Assembly (NCBI GenBank): GCA_902363825.1
Contig: CABJBK010000012.1
Coordinates: forward strand, 39,215-103,214
Length of the DNA: 64,000 bases
Reading direction: 5' to 3'
DNA from: Lachnospiraceae bacterium
GTDB taxonomy: Bacteria; Bacillota; Clostridia; Lachnospirales; Lachnospiraceae
Positions within the stretch are counted from its first letter, which is position 1, and every line of letters starts with the position of its first letter. Positions 17,471 through 25,324 of this stretch are shown one piece after another. Both the position numbers and the translations under genes were made by a program. The notes beneath the pieces were generated by a model, which worked only from the letters and a program-made list of their open reading frames with translations, searched no databases and was not told the origin of the DNA.

Positions 17471-18208
17471 TTATTTTTCTCCATTCTCGTATGGCTGTTC
17501 TGCGTGGATGCAGTCCGCCGGCTTTTTCTCCCGCCGAACCGGTGCCAGATAGCGCACCGCATTTTTTATGATCTTTTGTATCTGCGGCATATAGTAAACC
17601 GGATACTCCTCATGTCCCGGCTGAAAATAGAAGATCTTTCCGTAGCCTCTTGTAAACGTACAGCCGCTTCGGAATACCTCTCCGCCCGAAAACCATCCGG
17701 CAAACACGACATCATCCGGTTTCGGGATATCGAAATATTCGCCGTACATCTCTTCCTGCCCGATCTCGATCTGCTCCGGGATCCCCGCCGCGATCGGATG
17801 CGTCGGATCGATACACCACAGACGCTCCCTGTCCCCGTGTCTCCATTTTAAAGTCATGGAGGTCCCGAGCAGTTTCTTTAATACCTTGGAAAAATGCGCG
17901 GAGTGCAGCGCGAGCAGTCCCATTCCCATCAGCACATGCTGCCGCACACGCTCCGCGACTTCATCCGAAAACTCATCCTGCCTTGCGTGGCTCCAGAAGA
18001 TCAGCACATCCGTGTCTGCCAAAACTTCCTCACTAAGCCCGTGTTCCGGCATTTCAAATGTCGCCGTCCGCACGGTGATATCCGCTTCCTCTTCCAGAAA
18101 TGCGGCAATGCAGCCATGAATGCCGTCCGGATAGACCTTTCTTATATTTTCATATTCCTGTTCATGTATGAACTCGTTATAAACCGTGACCCGTATCTTT
18201 TTTCCCAT
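17471..18208 (-). CDS. ThuA-domain protein
   Basis: This 245-residue protein has the glutamine-amidotransferase-like ThuA fold: IRVTVYNEF at the start, DVLIFWSHARQDEFSDEV, a core segment GLLALHSAHFSK, the WRHGDRERLWCIDPTHPIAAG region and GYGKIFYFQPGHEEYPVYY. ThuA proteins are linked to trehalose or other disaccharide utilisation and to 3-keto sugars, with the reaction poorly defined. It starts one base after the SDR stop with an AGAGG site and is followed by the isomerase after two bases. The three genes form one operon, possibly processing an oxidised sugar. Confidence 0.82.
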   Translation of the reverse strand: MGKKIRVTVYNEFIHEQEYENIRKVYPDGIHGCIAAFLEEEADITVRTATFEMPEHGLSEEVLADTDVLIFWSHARQDEFSDEVAERVRQHVLMGMGLLALHSAHFSKVLKKLLGTSMTLKWRHGDRERLWCIDPTHPIAAGIPEQIEIGQEEMYGEYFDIPKPDDVVFAGWFSGGEVFRSGCTFTRGYGKIFYFQPGHEEYPVYYMPQIQKIIKNAVRYLAPVRREKKPADCIHAEQPYENGEK

Positions 18209-18209
18209 T

Positions 18210-18986
18210 TCACATTCCTCTCTGCCCTGCGCTCTTTGCCTGCTTCTTTTTCATCTTCGCGACCGCGTTTAACTTCACACCCGCAGGGACGATCCGAAGT
18301 ACCTGATTTAACGCTCCCGGTACAATGACGTCCCGCTCTTTTCGCAGTCCCGCATAGGCGGCCGCCGCCACACGCTCCGGTTTCATTGCGAAAAACGGCG
18401 TTTTTACCCCCGCACGCACAAAAAAACCTGTCCCGGTCGTCCCCGGACAGAGTGTGCTCACCACGATCCCCTTTTCTTTTAATTCTTTGCATATCGCGCG
18501 GCTGTAGCTGTATAAAAAAGCCTTGCTCGCATAGTAAGTGCTGTTATACGGCCCCGGCTGGAACGCGCCGGTTGAGGCTACATTTAAAATATAGCCTCTC
18601 TGGCGCCGCTCCATATCCGGTAAAAACAGTTTGGTCAGTTTCACCGGTGTCAGCATATTGAGCTGAAGCATCCGTTCTTCCTGTGCCATATCGATCTCAT
18701 CGGTCGCTCCGAGCAGGCCGAAACCCGCATTGTTTACTAAAAACGTGACCGGCGTCTGTCTTTCCTTAATCTCCTGATACAGCTCCTCCGCCGCCTGGGG
18801 CAGCGAAAGATCTTTCTCATACAGTTCGATCAGCGTATCGTATTTTTGTTCCATTTTCTCTTTTGTCTGTCTTAAATGTTCGAGGCTTGAAGACACCAAA
18901 ACCAGCCCGACGCCATCCTTTGCGAAACACTCCGCAAGCGCGTAACCGATCCCACTGGTCGCCCCCGTGATCAATGCATATTCCAT
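18210..18986 (-). CDS. Short-chain dehydrogenase/reductase
   Basis: The 258-residue protein is a classical SDR: cofactor motif TGATSGIG (7-14), NNAG in FLVNNAGFG, the catalytic Ser in NVASTG and the YxxxK pair in YYASK (about 153-157). The loop after the cofactor site suggests NADP(H). The YtfG/DltE-like branch is a fair guess, but the substrate is unknown. AGGAAGG precedes ATG 18986. It heads the ThuA-isomerase operon, and SDR plus isomerase plus ThuA together would fit sugar oxidation and rearrangement, which is inference from context. Confidence 0.87.
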   Translation of the reverse strand: MEYALITGATSGIGYALAECFAKDGVGLVLVSSSLEHLRQTKEKMEQKYDTLIELYEKDLSLPQAAEELYQEIKERQTPVTFLVNNAGFGLLGATDEIDMAQEERMLQLNMLTPVKLTKLFLPDMERRQRGYILNVASTGAFQPGPYNSTYYASKAFLYSYSRAICKELKEKGIVVSTLCPGTTGTGFFVRAGVKTPFFAMKPERVAAAAYAGLRKERDVIVPGALNQVLRIVPAGVKLNAVAKMKKKQAKSAGQRGM

Positions 18987-19051
18987 CCAAACATTCCTTC
19001 CTGTTTCTGACTGATGTTATCATAACATATCCGGGACGCTTTGGCACTACC

Positions 19052-19495
19052 TTAAAGTTCTCCACGATTTTTTTTCTGCTTTAACTGTTCATTGATCTGC
19101 TTTGCCTCTCTGCGATAATGAACGCAGAAACAGATCCAGATCACAAATGACATCGCTGCCATCAGAAGCATTTCCAAAAAGATCGCGCCAGTTGAAATAT
19201 CTCCGGGGATCCAGCCCATCACAAATGCGGTCGGGAAATATACTCCGAATCCGATCACAAAGTGGATGAGTGCCTGCATCACGCGCGGCATCCGGTCACT
19301 TTGATAGATCACTGACGGCAGCACCCAGGCAACACCGACAAGCACCGCAGCAGCGACCTGTGCCGCATAGCTGTGTCCCGCCTCGGTAAACCAGGCGTTT
19401 CCCTTTACCATAGTTCCGATCACATTGACGATACAGGAGACCACGCATCCCCATGAAATTCCACCAAATAAATATTTCATTACTTTTCCTGACAT
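19052..19495 (-). CDS. DUF3021 membrane protein (LytTR partner)
   Basis: The start at ATG 19495 has AGGAGG upstream and gives 147 residues with four hydrophobic segments (about 8-30, 45-65, 75-95 and 105-125), followed by a basic Lys/Arg-rich tail. It matches the DUF3021 family that is almost always encoded beside a LytTR DNA-binding protein. By analogy with characterised LytTR regulatory systems the membrane protein inhibits its cognate transcription factor until a signal arrives; here that is inference. It starts 14 bases after the LytTR stop. Confidence 0.82.
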   Translation of the reverse strand: MSGKVMKYLFGGISWGCVVSCIVNVIGTMVKGNAWFTEAGHSYAAQVAAAVLVGVAWVLPSVIYQSDRMPRVMQALIHFVIGFGVYFPTAFVMGWIPGDISTGAIFLEMLLMAAMSFVIWICFCVHYRREAKQINEQLKQKKNRGEL

Positions 19496-19508
19496 ATCTT
19501 TTTTCCTC

Positions 19509-19949
19509 CTACAATCCAATATAACGTTTAAATTCCGGCAGATACTTTCTTGAAATATAATCTTTTTGTCCGTTTTTCAATTTCAGTATCATCGTGCCGC
19601 GGAATGACGGTTCCACGCTGTCAATCTGTTTTAAGTTGATGATCGTTGTCTTTGATATCCGCATGAAGCCGCTTCCAAGTCCTTCTTCTACTTCATACAG
19701 CCTCTGTCTGGAGCGGTATTTTTCTTTTTCTCCATAAAGTGTAACCTGCTGTTCTTCAAAACGTGCCATATAGATATCCTGCGGTTTTACGATATGGTAT
19801 CTCTCCTCCTGTTCGAGCAGTAAAAATTCCTCCTTCCCGTGTCCGCGGATCAGTTTTTCCATTTCATTTATCTGCTCATTCAGTTCCGGCGTATACAAAA
19901 CCGCGTATGGTTCTGTTATTGTCTCGTCTACCCTTATCTGTACGTTCAC
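19509..19949 (-). CDS. LytTR-domain transcriptional regulator, GTG start
   Basis: The start is GTG 19949, because GGAGGG lies five bases upstream; an ATG 126 bases earlier would run back through the promoter region and lacks a site. The product is 146 residues. The N-terminal 45 are a short helical region without a receiver domain, and the LytTR fold follows (about 45-143) with FMRISKTTIINLKQID and KDYISRKYLPEFK. It should bind direct-repeat DNA sites and probably autoregulates. The paired DUF3021 gene lies just downstream. Confidence 0.85.
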   Translation of the reverse strand: MNVQIRVDETITEPYAVLYTPELNEQINEMEKLIRGHGKEEFLLLEQEERYHIVKPQDIYMARFEEQQVTLYGEKEKYRSRQRLYEVEEGLGSGFMRISKTTIINLKQIDSVEPSFRGTMILKLKNGQKDYISRKYLPEFKRYIGL

Positions 19950-20032
19950 AAGATCCCTCCTTTTTTGTATCATCGATGATGTCATTATCTTAGCACACTC
20001 TTTTTCCTGTGGTGGAAAAATGAAGTAAGTGG

Positions 20033-20055
20033 TGCATTTTGACATGTGAAATGCA
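20033..20055. promoter_or_regulatory. Interrupted palindrome upstream of the LytTR gene
   Basis: Arms TGCATTT (20033-20039) and AAATGCA (20049-20055) flank TGACATGTG, itself containing the palindrome ACATGT. The site lies about 85 bases before the GTG start of the LytTR gene and may be an operator or the end of the terminator region. No binding protein is shown. Confidence 0.35.
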
Positions 20056-20103
20056 AAAAAAAGGGGCTGACGCACGAATCACTTCATGCGACAGTCCCTT
20101 TTC
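20056..20103 (-). terminator. Terminator of the charged coiled-coil membrane gene
   Basis: Directly after the stop at 20104 the minus strand has AAAGGGACTGTCGCA, a 12-base loop, then TGCGTCAGCCCCTTT and eight T. Pairing includes two mismatches. Confidence 0.8.
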
Positions 20104-21036
20104 TTACGGTTCCTGTTTCCTGTTCTTTCGTTCTTCCCGCTTCTGTTTTCTTTCTTCTCGTCGCTTTTCACGCAGCTTTTTTTTCTGCTCTTTCTGTTCT
20201 CTTTTTTCCGCAGCCTTCTGTTCTTTTTTCTCTTCCCGGTCGCGGATCTTTCTGTTTTTGTTGATCTCTTTTCTTGCAAGCTTCTCGATATCGCTCATAT
20301 AGTTTCTGGCGGTCCGCAGACGTTTCTTGTCTTTCCGGTACGGATCGTATAAAAACACGGATGCCACCGCAAGGATCACGATCACGATACCGCCTGCTGT
20401 CATAAACGGCAGAAACTGTCCATACTCCGGATATCCCAGCTCATAGCACACAAACAGCACCATCATCGCCGGGAACATCAAAAGATAAAGCACTCTGCAA
20501 AGGAACGCGAGCCACCGGCTCCTCTTTTCATCCTTTGCAAGCAATGCTCCCTCGATCGCGGTATAGCAAAGCATAAACAATGTGACATCCGCTGAAAATC
20601 CATGCAGAAATCCGCAGAGCAGCGTGAGTATCACAGAGAGGAAAAACAGTGAAAACGCACAGCCGCGGTAATAGGCGCTTTTGCTCTCCTGCATTCCCTG
20701 GATCTTGTCGCCGCTGATCCCATGCATCCCGTACACGCGGGCATTCAGTTCTTCCTGCATTTCCCGGTTGTATTTTCTGCTCTTTTCCGTACATGCGATC
20801 TGGTCATCGATCTCTCCGAGCGTTTCATCCAGGATCCTCTGTTCTTCCATGATCTGCTCGGTCAAAAGATCCTCTGCCGCGCGCTGTCTTTCGACCTGCT
20901 GTTTCATATAGCCGATTTTCCGCACCCTGAGGCTCTCTGTGAGTTTTTTTTCGTCTTCCTGTTTTGTTTCTTCCTGCATCTGTTCTGCCGCTTCCGCAGG
21001 CTCTGTCATCGTTTCCTTCTGTTCATTTTCATCCAT
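20104..21036 (-). CDS. Four-helix membrane protein with coiled-coil and very basic tail
   Basis: I do not recognise this 310-residue protein. Residues 1-45 are acidic and Gln/Glu-rich, about 50-120 form a coiled coil, about 125-225 hold four membrane segments, and the last 70 residues are a nearly continuous Lys/Arg/Glu helix (repeats of EKKEQK and REERKQKREE). The ends should both be cytoplasmic. AAGGAG precedes ATG 21036, a consensus -10 lies upstream and a terminator follows, so it is expressed as a single gene. The tail might bind acidic partners such as nucleic acid or ribosomes, which is speculation. Confidence 0.75.
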   Translation of the reverse strand: MDENEQKETMTEPAEAAEQMQEETKQEDEKKLTESLRVRKIGYMKQQVERQRAAEDLLTEQIMEEQRILDETLGEIDDQIACTEKSRKYNREMQEELNARVYGMHGISGDKIQGMQESKSAYYRGCAFSLFFLSVILTLLCGFLHGFSADVTLFMLCYTAIEGALLAKDEKRSRWLAFLCRVLYLLMFPAMMVLFVCYELGYPEYGQFLPFMTAGGIVIVILAVASVFLYDPYRKDKKRLRTARNYMSDIEKLARKEINKNRKIRDREEKKEQKAAEKREQKEQKKKLREKRREERKQKREERKNRKQEP

Positions 21037-21077
21037 AGGTAACTGCTCCTTACGCTATCGTTTGTATCCCTGCTTTT

Positions 21078-21106
21078 ATTATAATCGTTTTCATTTTCCG
21101 GCACAA
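21078..21106 (-). promoter_or_regulatory. Promoter of the charged membrane protein gene
   Basis: TTGTGC (21106-21101) and a perfect TATAAT (21083-21078) are spaced by 17 bases, about 45 bases before the ATG. Confidence 0.65.
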
Positions 21107-21120
21107 CCGCCATCTTTATT

Positions 21121-22500
21121 TTAGCCGTGGATTCCGCACATACGGATGAGAAGCAGCCAGGAAAGTCCGTAATAGGTCACAACCGCGACCAGATCGTTGA
21201 TCGTCGTGATGAGCGGGCCGGAGGCAACCGCCGGATCGACCTTGATCTTGTGGAAAAACATCGGTGTCAGCACTCCGACCAGACTCGATATCATCATAGC
21301 GACAAGAAGCGAGATGCCAACGCAGCCCGATACTGTAAACGCGTACGCGAGCGTTTTTCCCTTCGCTGCCGTGACATAGATCCCGATAAACAAAAACGCC
21401 ATTCCGCCGAGCAAAAGTCCGTTGTAGGTTCCAACCCGCAGTTCTTTTCCGATAAATTTCCATTTTTCGCCGAATGACAGGTTCTCATCCATCAGGATGC
21501 GGATCGTTACCGCAAGCGACTGTGTTCCGACATTTCCCGCCATGTCAAGGATCAGCGACTGAAAGCAGACGATCAGCGCCACCTGGGCTACGACCTGCTC
21601 GAACAGACCGACCACGGAGGAGACGCCCATTCCGAGAAACAGCAGTAAGATCAGCCACGGCAGACGTTTTTTCATGCTCTGGAACGTTGTCTCGTCCAGA
21701 TCCGAAGCCTCCGTCATACCTGCAAGCATGGCATAATCCTCTCCCATCTCCTCATCTACGAGTTCTGTGATATCCGTTGCCGTGATAACTCCGACGATCC
21801 TTCGTTCCTCATCCAGCACCGGAATGGAGTCCTCCGCGTATTCCTTGATCTTATCCACACACGCATCGATCTTTTCTTCAGCAAAAACATACGGATAGGA
21901 GGACACGATGATGTCTTCCAGATCATCATATTCGCGCGCTGTGATCAGGTCTTTCAAGTCGATCGCCCCGACATAATGGCGCTCGCCGTCCGAGACATAG
22001 ATCGTATTGATATTATCGTTTTTATCCGCCTGCAGGATCAGGCTTCTGGTCGCCTGCTTTACGGAAATTCCCTGACTGATCCGGACAAAGTTCGTTGTCA
22101 TCTGGCTTCCGATCTCATCCTCATCATAGGAGCGGATCAGCCGGATCGCCTTCCTCGCATCCGCCTGTAACAGAGGCGCGAGACGCTTTCTGGTCGCATC
22201 GTCCAGTTCTTCCAACACATCGACCGCGTCATCCGAATCCATGTCACTGACGATCGCCGCAAACCGCTCCATGCCGATCTCATCCATATATTCCAGCGGA
22301 TCTTTAAAATAAGAGAATACATCCGCAAGCCGTTCCTCATCCAGGATCTGAAATGCCTTTTTCCGTGCCGCGCCATCCAAAGATTCGATCGCGAACGCAA
22401 TATCCCTGTCATGGTAATTCAGAAGTTCCTCTCTGACCTCAGCAACCGGTCTGTCGCTCTGCATCCACTTTGCGATCTCTTTTACATAATTTAAATTCAT
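21121..22500 (-). CDS. mgtE: Magnesium transporter MgtE
   Basis: The 459-residue protein has the full MgtE layout: an N domain of helical repeats (about 1-130, with DVLEELDDATRKRLAPLL), a tandem CBS pair (about 130-260, with TDITELVDEEMGEDYAMLAGM at its end) and five membrane helices (about 280-455) containing NVGTQSLAV. The CBS and N domains sense cytoplasmic Mg2+ and close the channel. The gene has a long leader with a strong promoter, a small reading frame and a terminator, so its expression is probably also controlled by attenuation. There is no gene between it and the DUF5104 gene upstream. Confidence 0.95.
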   Translation of the reverse strand: MNLNYVKEIAKWMQSDRPVAEVREELLNYHDRDIAFAIESLDGAARKKAFQILDEERLADVFSYFKDPLEYMDEIGMERFAAIVSDMDSDDAVDVLEELDDATRKRLAPLLQADARKAIRLIRSYDEDEIGSQMTTNFVRISQGISVKQATRSLILQADKNDNINTIYVSDGERHYVGAIDLKDLITAREYDDLEDIIVSSYPYVFAEEKIDACVDKIKEYAEDSIPVLDEERRIVGVITATDITELVDEEMGEDYAMLAGMTEASDLDETTFQSMKKRLPWLILLLFLGMGVSSVVGLFEQVVAQVALIVCFQSLILDMAGNVGTQSLAVTIRILMDENLSFGEKWKFIGKELRVGTYNGLLLGGMAFLFIGIYVTAAKGKTLAYAFTVSGCVGISLLVAMMISSLVGVLTPMFFHKIKVDPAVASGPLITTINDLVAVVTYYGLSWLLLIRMCGIHG

Positions 22501-22556
22501 CTTTCTGCTCTCGCTTTCTTAGTTTGAGGCGTCTTTCTTTGTACCGGAAACAGGAC

Positions 22557-22588
22557 AAAAAAAGACCGCCCTTTTGCAAAGAGCGATC
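22557..22588 (-). terminator. Intrinsic terminator in the mgtE leader
   Basis: On the minus strand GATCGCTCTTT pairs with AAAGGGCGGTC (11 pairs, two G-U) and is followed by seven T. It lies between the mgtE promoter and the mgtE start codon, so it must be bypassed for expression and probably works as an attenuator. Confidence 0.8.
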
Positions 22589-22606
22589 AGAATTTTTCAG
22601 AAATAT

Positions 22607-22723
22607 TTAAAACAACAAGAACAGACCAGCCGCAGTATCCGTAGGATCCGCGAACTGGCATTTCAAATATTTCCATATTTTTCCGTCACTCCAACTTCGA
22701 TACGCATCACCGCAACTGTCCAT
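22607..22723 (-). CDS. Putative 38-residue leader peptide of mgtE
   Basis: The frame starts at ATG 22723 behind GAGGTGACAAGC and codes for 38 residues: MDSCGDAYRSWSDGKIWKYL, then KCQFADPTDTAAGLFLLF. It ends 19 bases before the leader terminator hairpin. It lies wholly inside the leader between the promoter and mgtE. In enteric bacteria mgtA and corA leaders contain short peptides whose translation senses Mg2+ or ribosome stability; the layout here is alike, though the peptide itself is not similar as far as I can tell. It has one Asp-Pro and no proline run. It could also be a small functional protein. Confidence 0.55.
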   Translation of the reverse strand: MDSCGDAYRSWSDGKIWKYLKCQFADPTDTAAGLFLLF

Positions 22724-22771
22724 GCTTGTCACCTCATTTCATTCTTTGTGCTTATTTTTACTGCTATGTGA

Positions 22772-22800
22772 AGTATAAACGAATCTTCTGCTTCTGTCAA
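22772..22800 (-). promoter_or_regulatory. Strong promoter of the mgtE leader
   Basis: A perfect TTGACA (22800-22795) and TATACT (22777-22772) are spaced by 17 bases. The -35 overlaps the TGA stop of the upstream lipoprotein-like gene. The leader from here to mgtE is about 265 bases. Confidence 0.85.
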
Positions 22801-23477
22801 TCCAATTCCGGTGACCGGTAGAGTGTCTCCAGGGATACAAAATTTATGTCATTTTCTATCGTCACCCTTAGGATCTCCCAGTCTTTTTTATGATCGACAA
22901 GAAAACTCACATAGTGTTTTTCGCCATCTTCCTCCGGCAGTTCATACGCATAGGAAGAGTATTTTACCTCCTCTACATTGGGTTCTCCGAACCCGCCGGA
23001 CACCACCGCAAACCAGTCCTTTGCACTATAGCGCTCATCCCCGTACTCATGAGCATATTCTCCCTCTAACGCGTTTCCGTTCCGCTCGCACCGATCCGTT
23101 GGCCCCGGATAAAACGCGAGCAGCTCGTCTAATTTTTCTTCCAGATCTTTGTCATTTTTTCTCACATTCGGCGCAAACTGCGCAAGGATCTTTTCCTTAT
23201 CTCCGGCATCTACTGCCGCAAAGAAATCATCCACCGCCCGTTCATAGATTTCCGGCTCATCCTTCATGCTCGGCTTGTCAGCTTCGCGCTCACTGTCACT
23301 CTCCGTGCAGCTTTCCAGATACGCGTCCACTTTTTCCGCCGCCGCGTCCTTTGCTCCCTGCGCGATCTGCGCCGCCTGCTCCTTTACCGCCTTTTTATCG
23401 CAGCCGGTCGTCTGTACACAGCACAACACCACACAGAGTATGACAGTCAGTTTTTTTCCCAGATTTATCTTTCCCAT
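22797..23477 (-). CDS. DUF5104-type secreted lipoprotein-like protein
   Basis: The 226-residue protein begins with a Lys-rich start and a hydrophobic segment to residue 26, CVQTTGC, a weak lipobox since Thr stands where Leu is usual. A Glu/Asp/Lys-rich linker follows. The remaining domain (about 75-226) with FFAAVDAGDKEKILAQFAPN and a DWEILRV ending looks like the DUF5104 NTF2-like fold of Firmicutes lipoproteins. It is probably exported and lipid-anchored. The function is unknown. GGAGACG precedes ATG 23477. It is downstream of nothing obvious and ends just at the mgtE promoter. Confidence 0.72.
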   Translation of the reverse strand: MGKINLGKKLTVILCVVLCCVQTTGCDKKAVKEQAAQIAQGAKDAAAEKVDAYLESCTESDSEREADKPSMKDEPEIYERAVDDFFAAVDAGDKEKILAQFAPNVRKNDKDLEEKLDELLAFYPGPTDRCERNGNALEGEYAHEYGDERYSAKDWFAVVSGGFGEPNVEEVKYSSYAYELPEEDGEKHYVSFLVDHKKDWEILRVTIENDINFVSLETLYRSPELD

Positions 23478-23599
23478 AACGTCTCCTTTTTATCGCTCTG
23501 ATTCTATACTACTACAATAAAAACCTTTTGTCTCCCTGTATGGTGTCAGATCCATGGGACTTTTTGTTCTCCGGTCTTTCACCTGCGATTTCAACCATT

Positions 23600-25015
23600 T
23601 TATACCATCTGTACTACCCACACGTTGCTGCGCACCATGCAGTACCCGATGACCACCTTGATAAGCTCGGTTGCCTGCACAAAGAAATAAACGCTTACGA
23701 TGCCAAGTCCGGTGAAGTGCGCCAACAGATATGCCGCCGGCACGACCACGATCCAGGTAAACACGGAGTCAAACAGGAACGTTACCAGTGTTTTTCCACC
23801 GGAACGGAGCGTGAAGTAGGATGCGTGGCTGAACGAGCAAAATGGCATGATGATCGCCGAAACCGCGATGAAATTTGCCGCAAGCTTTTTGATCTCCGGG
23901 GAGGTATTGTAGATCTGTGGGAAAAACCGCCCTGCCGCAAACATGATCGATGCCATGATCACACAGCAGAATACGCTGAATACGATCATCTTGTTGTCCG
24001 CGTCCTTTGCCTCCTCTAACTCCCCGGCGCCCAGATACTGTCCCACCACAATGCTGATACAGGCACCGAGCTGGAGATATACGATATTAAACAGGTTCGT
24101 GATCGTGGTCGCGATATTCAGACCTGCCACGACATCCAGCCCGCGAACCGAATAACACTGGGTGACGGTCGTCATTCCGGCAGCCCAGAGCACCTCGTTT
24201 AACATTAACGGCGAACCTTTGATAAGAATCGCCTTTAACTCCCCGACCGGGATTCCAAAGCCCGCGTAAGCTCCTTCCAGATAACGGTTCTTCTGTCTGT
24301 GCATATGCGCCCAGAAGATCACGATAAGCGCTTCCAGGTAACGGGAAAACACAGTCGCGAGCGCCGCTCCCTCCACACCAAGTTCCGGGAATGGGCCGAT
24401 GCCGAAGATCAACAGATAATCCAGCACGGCGTTTGCTCCGACTGCCGCAAAGCTTGCGATCATCGGCACGAAGGTCTGCCCGGTCTCCTTGATGTTTGTC
24501 GCGTATGCCTGATTGACCGCAAACGGAATGAGCCCTGCCATCATGATCACAAGATAACGTTTTCCATATTGAAGCGCAAGCTCGGTCGCTCCGTTTCCCA
24601 CCGTATCTGTCAGGTACAGTGAGATCAGGCCTTCCCCTTTTGTGACAAACAAAAATACGGTAAGCCCCGTCACAAGCAGTGTCGCGTACAGTTTAAAACG
24701 GAAGGAATACATATGTCCTTTGTGATTTCCTTTTCCGAAATACTGCGCGCCAAAGATACTCGCCGCCGACACCGCGCCGAAGATCGCCAGATTGTATACA
24801 AAGATCAGCTGGTTGACGATCGCGACACCGGACATCTGCTCCGTCCCCAGCTGCCCGACCATAATATTATCTAAGAAACTGACCAGATTCGTGATCGCGT
24901 TCTGTACGATCATCGGCACTGCCAGAAGGAGATATCGTTTGTAAAACGCACGGTCTCCGATATATTTCTGTTTTAATCCTGCAAAACTTTTCATAATCTT
25001 TAATAACCTATTCAT
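23600..25015 (-). CDS. MATE-family efflux pump
   Basis: From ATG 25015 the product is 471 residues with twelve hydrophobic segments and the MATE opening PMIVQNAITNLVSFLDNIMVG, followed by the SAASIFGAQYFGKGNH loop. It is a different subfamily from the MATE pump at 12753. Drug or metabolite export by Na+/H+ antiport is expected. The start is uncertain, since no strong ribosome site lies near 25015 or near the internal ATG at 24994. The ATG is embedded in the last codons (GATGAATAG) of the GGDEF remnant, so this gene sits directly downstream of a decayed gene. Confidence 0.85.
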   Translation of the reverse strand: MNRLLKIMKSFAGLKQKYIGDRAFYKRYLLLAVPMIVQNAITNLVSFLDNIMVGQLGTEQMSGVAIVNQLIFVYNLAIFGAVSAASIFGAQYFGKGNHKGHMYSFRFKLYATLLVTGLTVFLFVTKGEGLISLYLTDTVGNGATELALQYGKRYLVIMMAGLIPFAVNQAYATNIKETGQTFVPMIASFAAVGANAVLDYLLIFGIGPFPELGVEGAALATVFSRYLEALIVIFWAHMHRQKNRYLEGAYAGFGIPVGELKAILIKGSPLMLNEVLWAAGMTTVTQCYSVRGLDVVAGLNIATTITNLFNIVYLQLGACISIVVGQYLGAGELEEAKDADNKMIVFSVFCCVIMASIMFAAGRFFPQIYNTSPEIKKLAANFIAVSAIIMPFCSFSHASYFTLRSGGKTLVTFLFDSVFTWIVVVPAAYLLAHFTGLGIVSVYFFVQATELIKVVIGYCMVRSNVWVVQMV

Positions 25016-25230
25016 CTTTTCTACAATTTTTATGCTGTAACTTGTTCTGATACATGAGCGCATCCGCTTTTTTTTATAAATACGTCCAGCGAATTGCTCT
25101 GTATCCGGTCGGTATAGATACCGATGCTTGCCTCAAGCTGATACGGCCGGTCTTCTTTTCCCCGGTACGCCGTCAGAATAATGACCGTGACCACCTTATA
25201 GTCCTTATCTTTGGAATATCTGTCTGCCAT
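25008..25230 (-). pseudogene. GGDEF-domain remnant with a frameshift in an A8 run
   Basis: The frame from ATG 25230 encodes YQLEASIGIYTD then SLDVFIKK, matching the C-terminal third of a GGDEF diguanylate cyclase domain. After a run of eight A the frame goes off. Removing one A restores ADALMYQNK, the conserved ADxxMYxxK helix of GGDEF domains, and the frame then continues to a TAG at 25008. The catalytic GGDEF loop and everything before it are missing. Thus it is a truncated and frame-disrupted copy, or a slippage-corrected one. It is preceded by the rpsI terminator, so it is not in the ribosomal operon. Confidence 0.7.
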
Positions 25231-25261
25231 AAAAACTTCCCCTGTTTTCTTCGCCTCTATT

Positions 25262-25299
25262 ACAAAAGACCCTTGAAAATATACATTTTCAAGTGTCTT
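25262..25299 (-). terminator. Terminator of the rplM-rpsI operon
   Basis: The minus-strand arms AAGACACTTGAAAAT and ATTTTCAAGGGTCTT form a 15-bp stem with a GTAT loop and a short T tail, 25 bases after the rpsI stop. Confidence 0.85.
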
Positions 25300-25324
25300 A
25301 TTATTCTCGCTAATTTGATTTTTA

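Noticed and set aside
22501..22723. M-box (ykoK) Mg2+ riboswitch upstream of mgtE
   Set aside because: I could not find the conserved M-box segments; the region instead holds a short reading frame and a terminator.
22574..22771. 65-codon plus-strand frame opposite the mgtE leader
   Set aside because: It has no ribosome site and runs through the terminator and leader peptide of the opposite strand.
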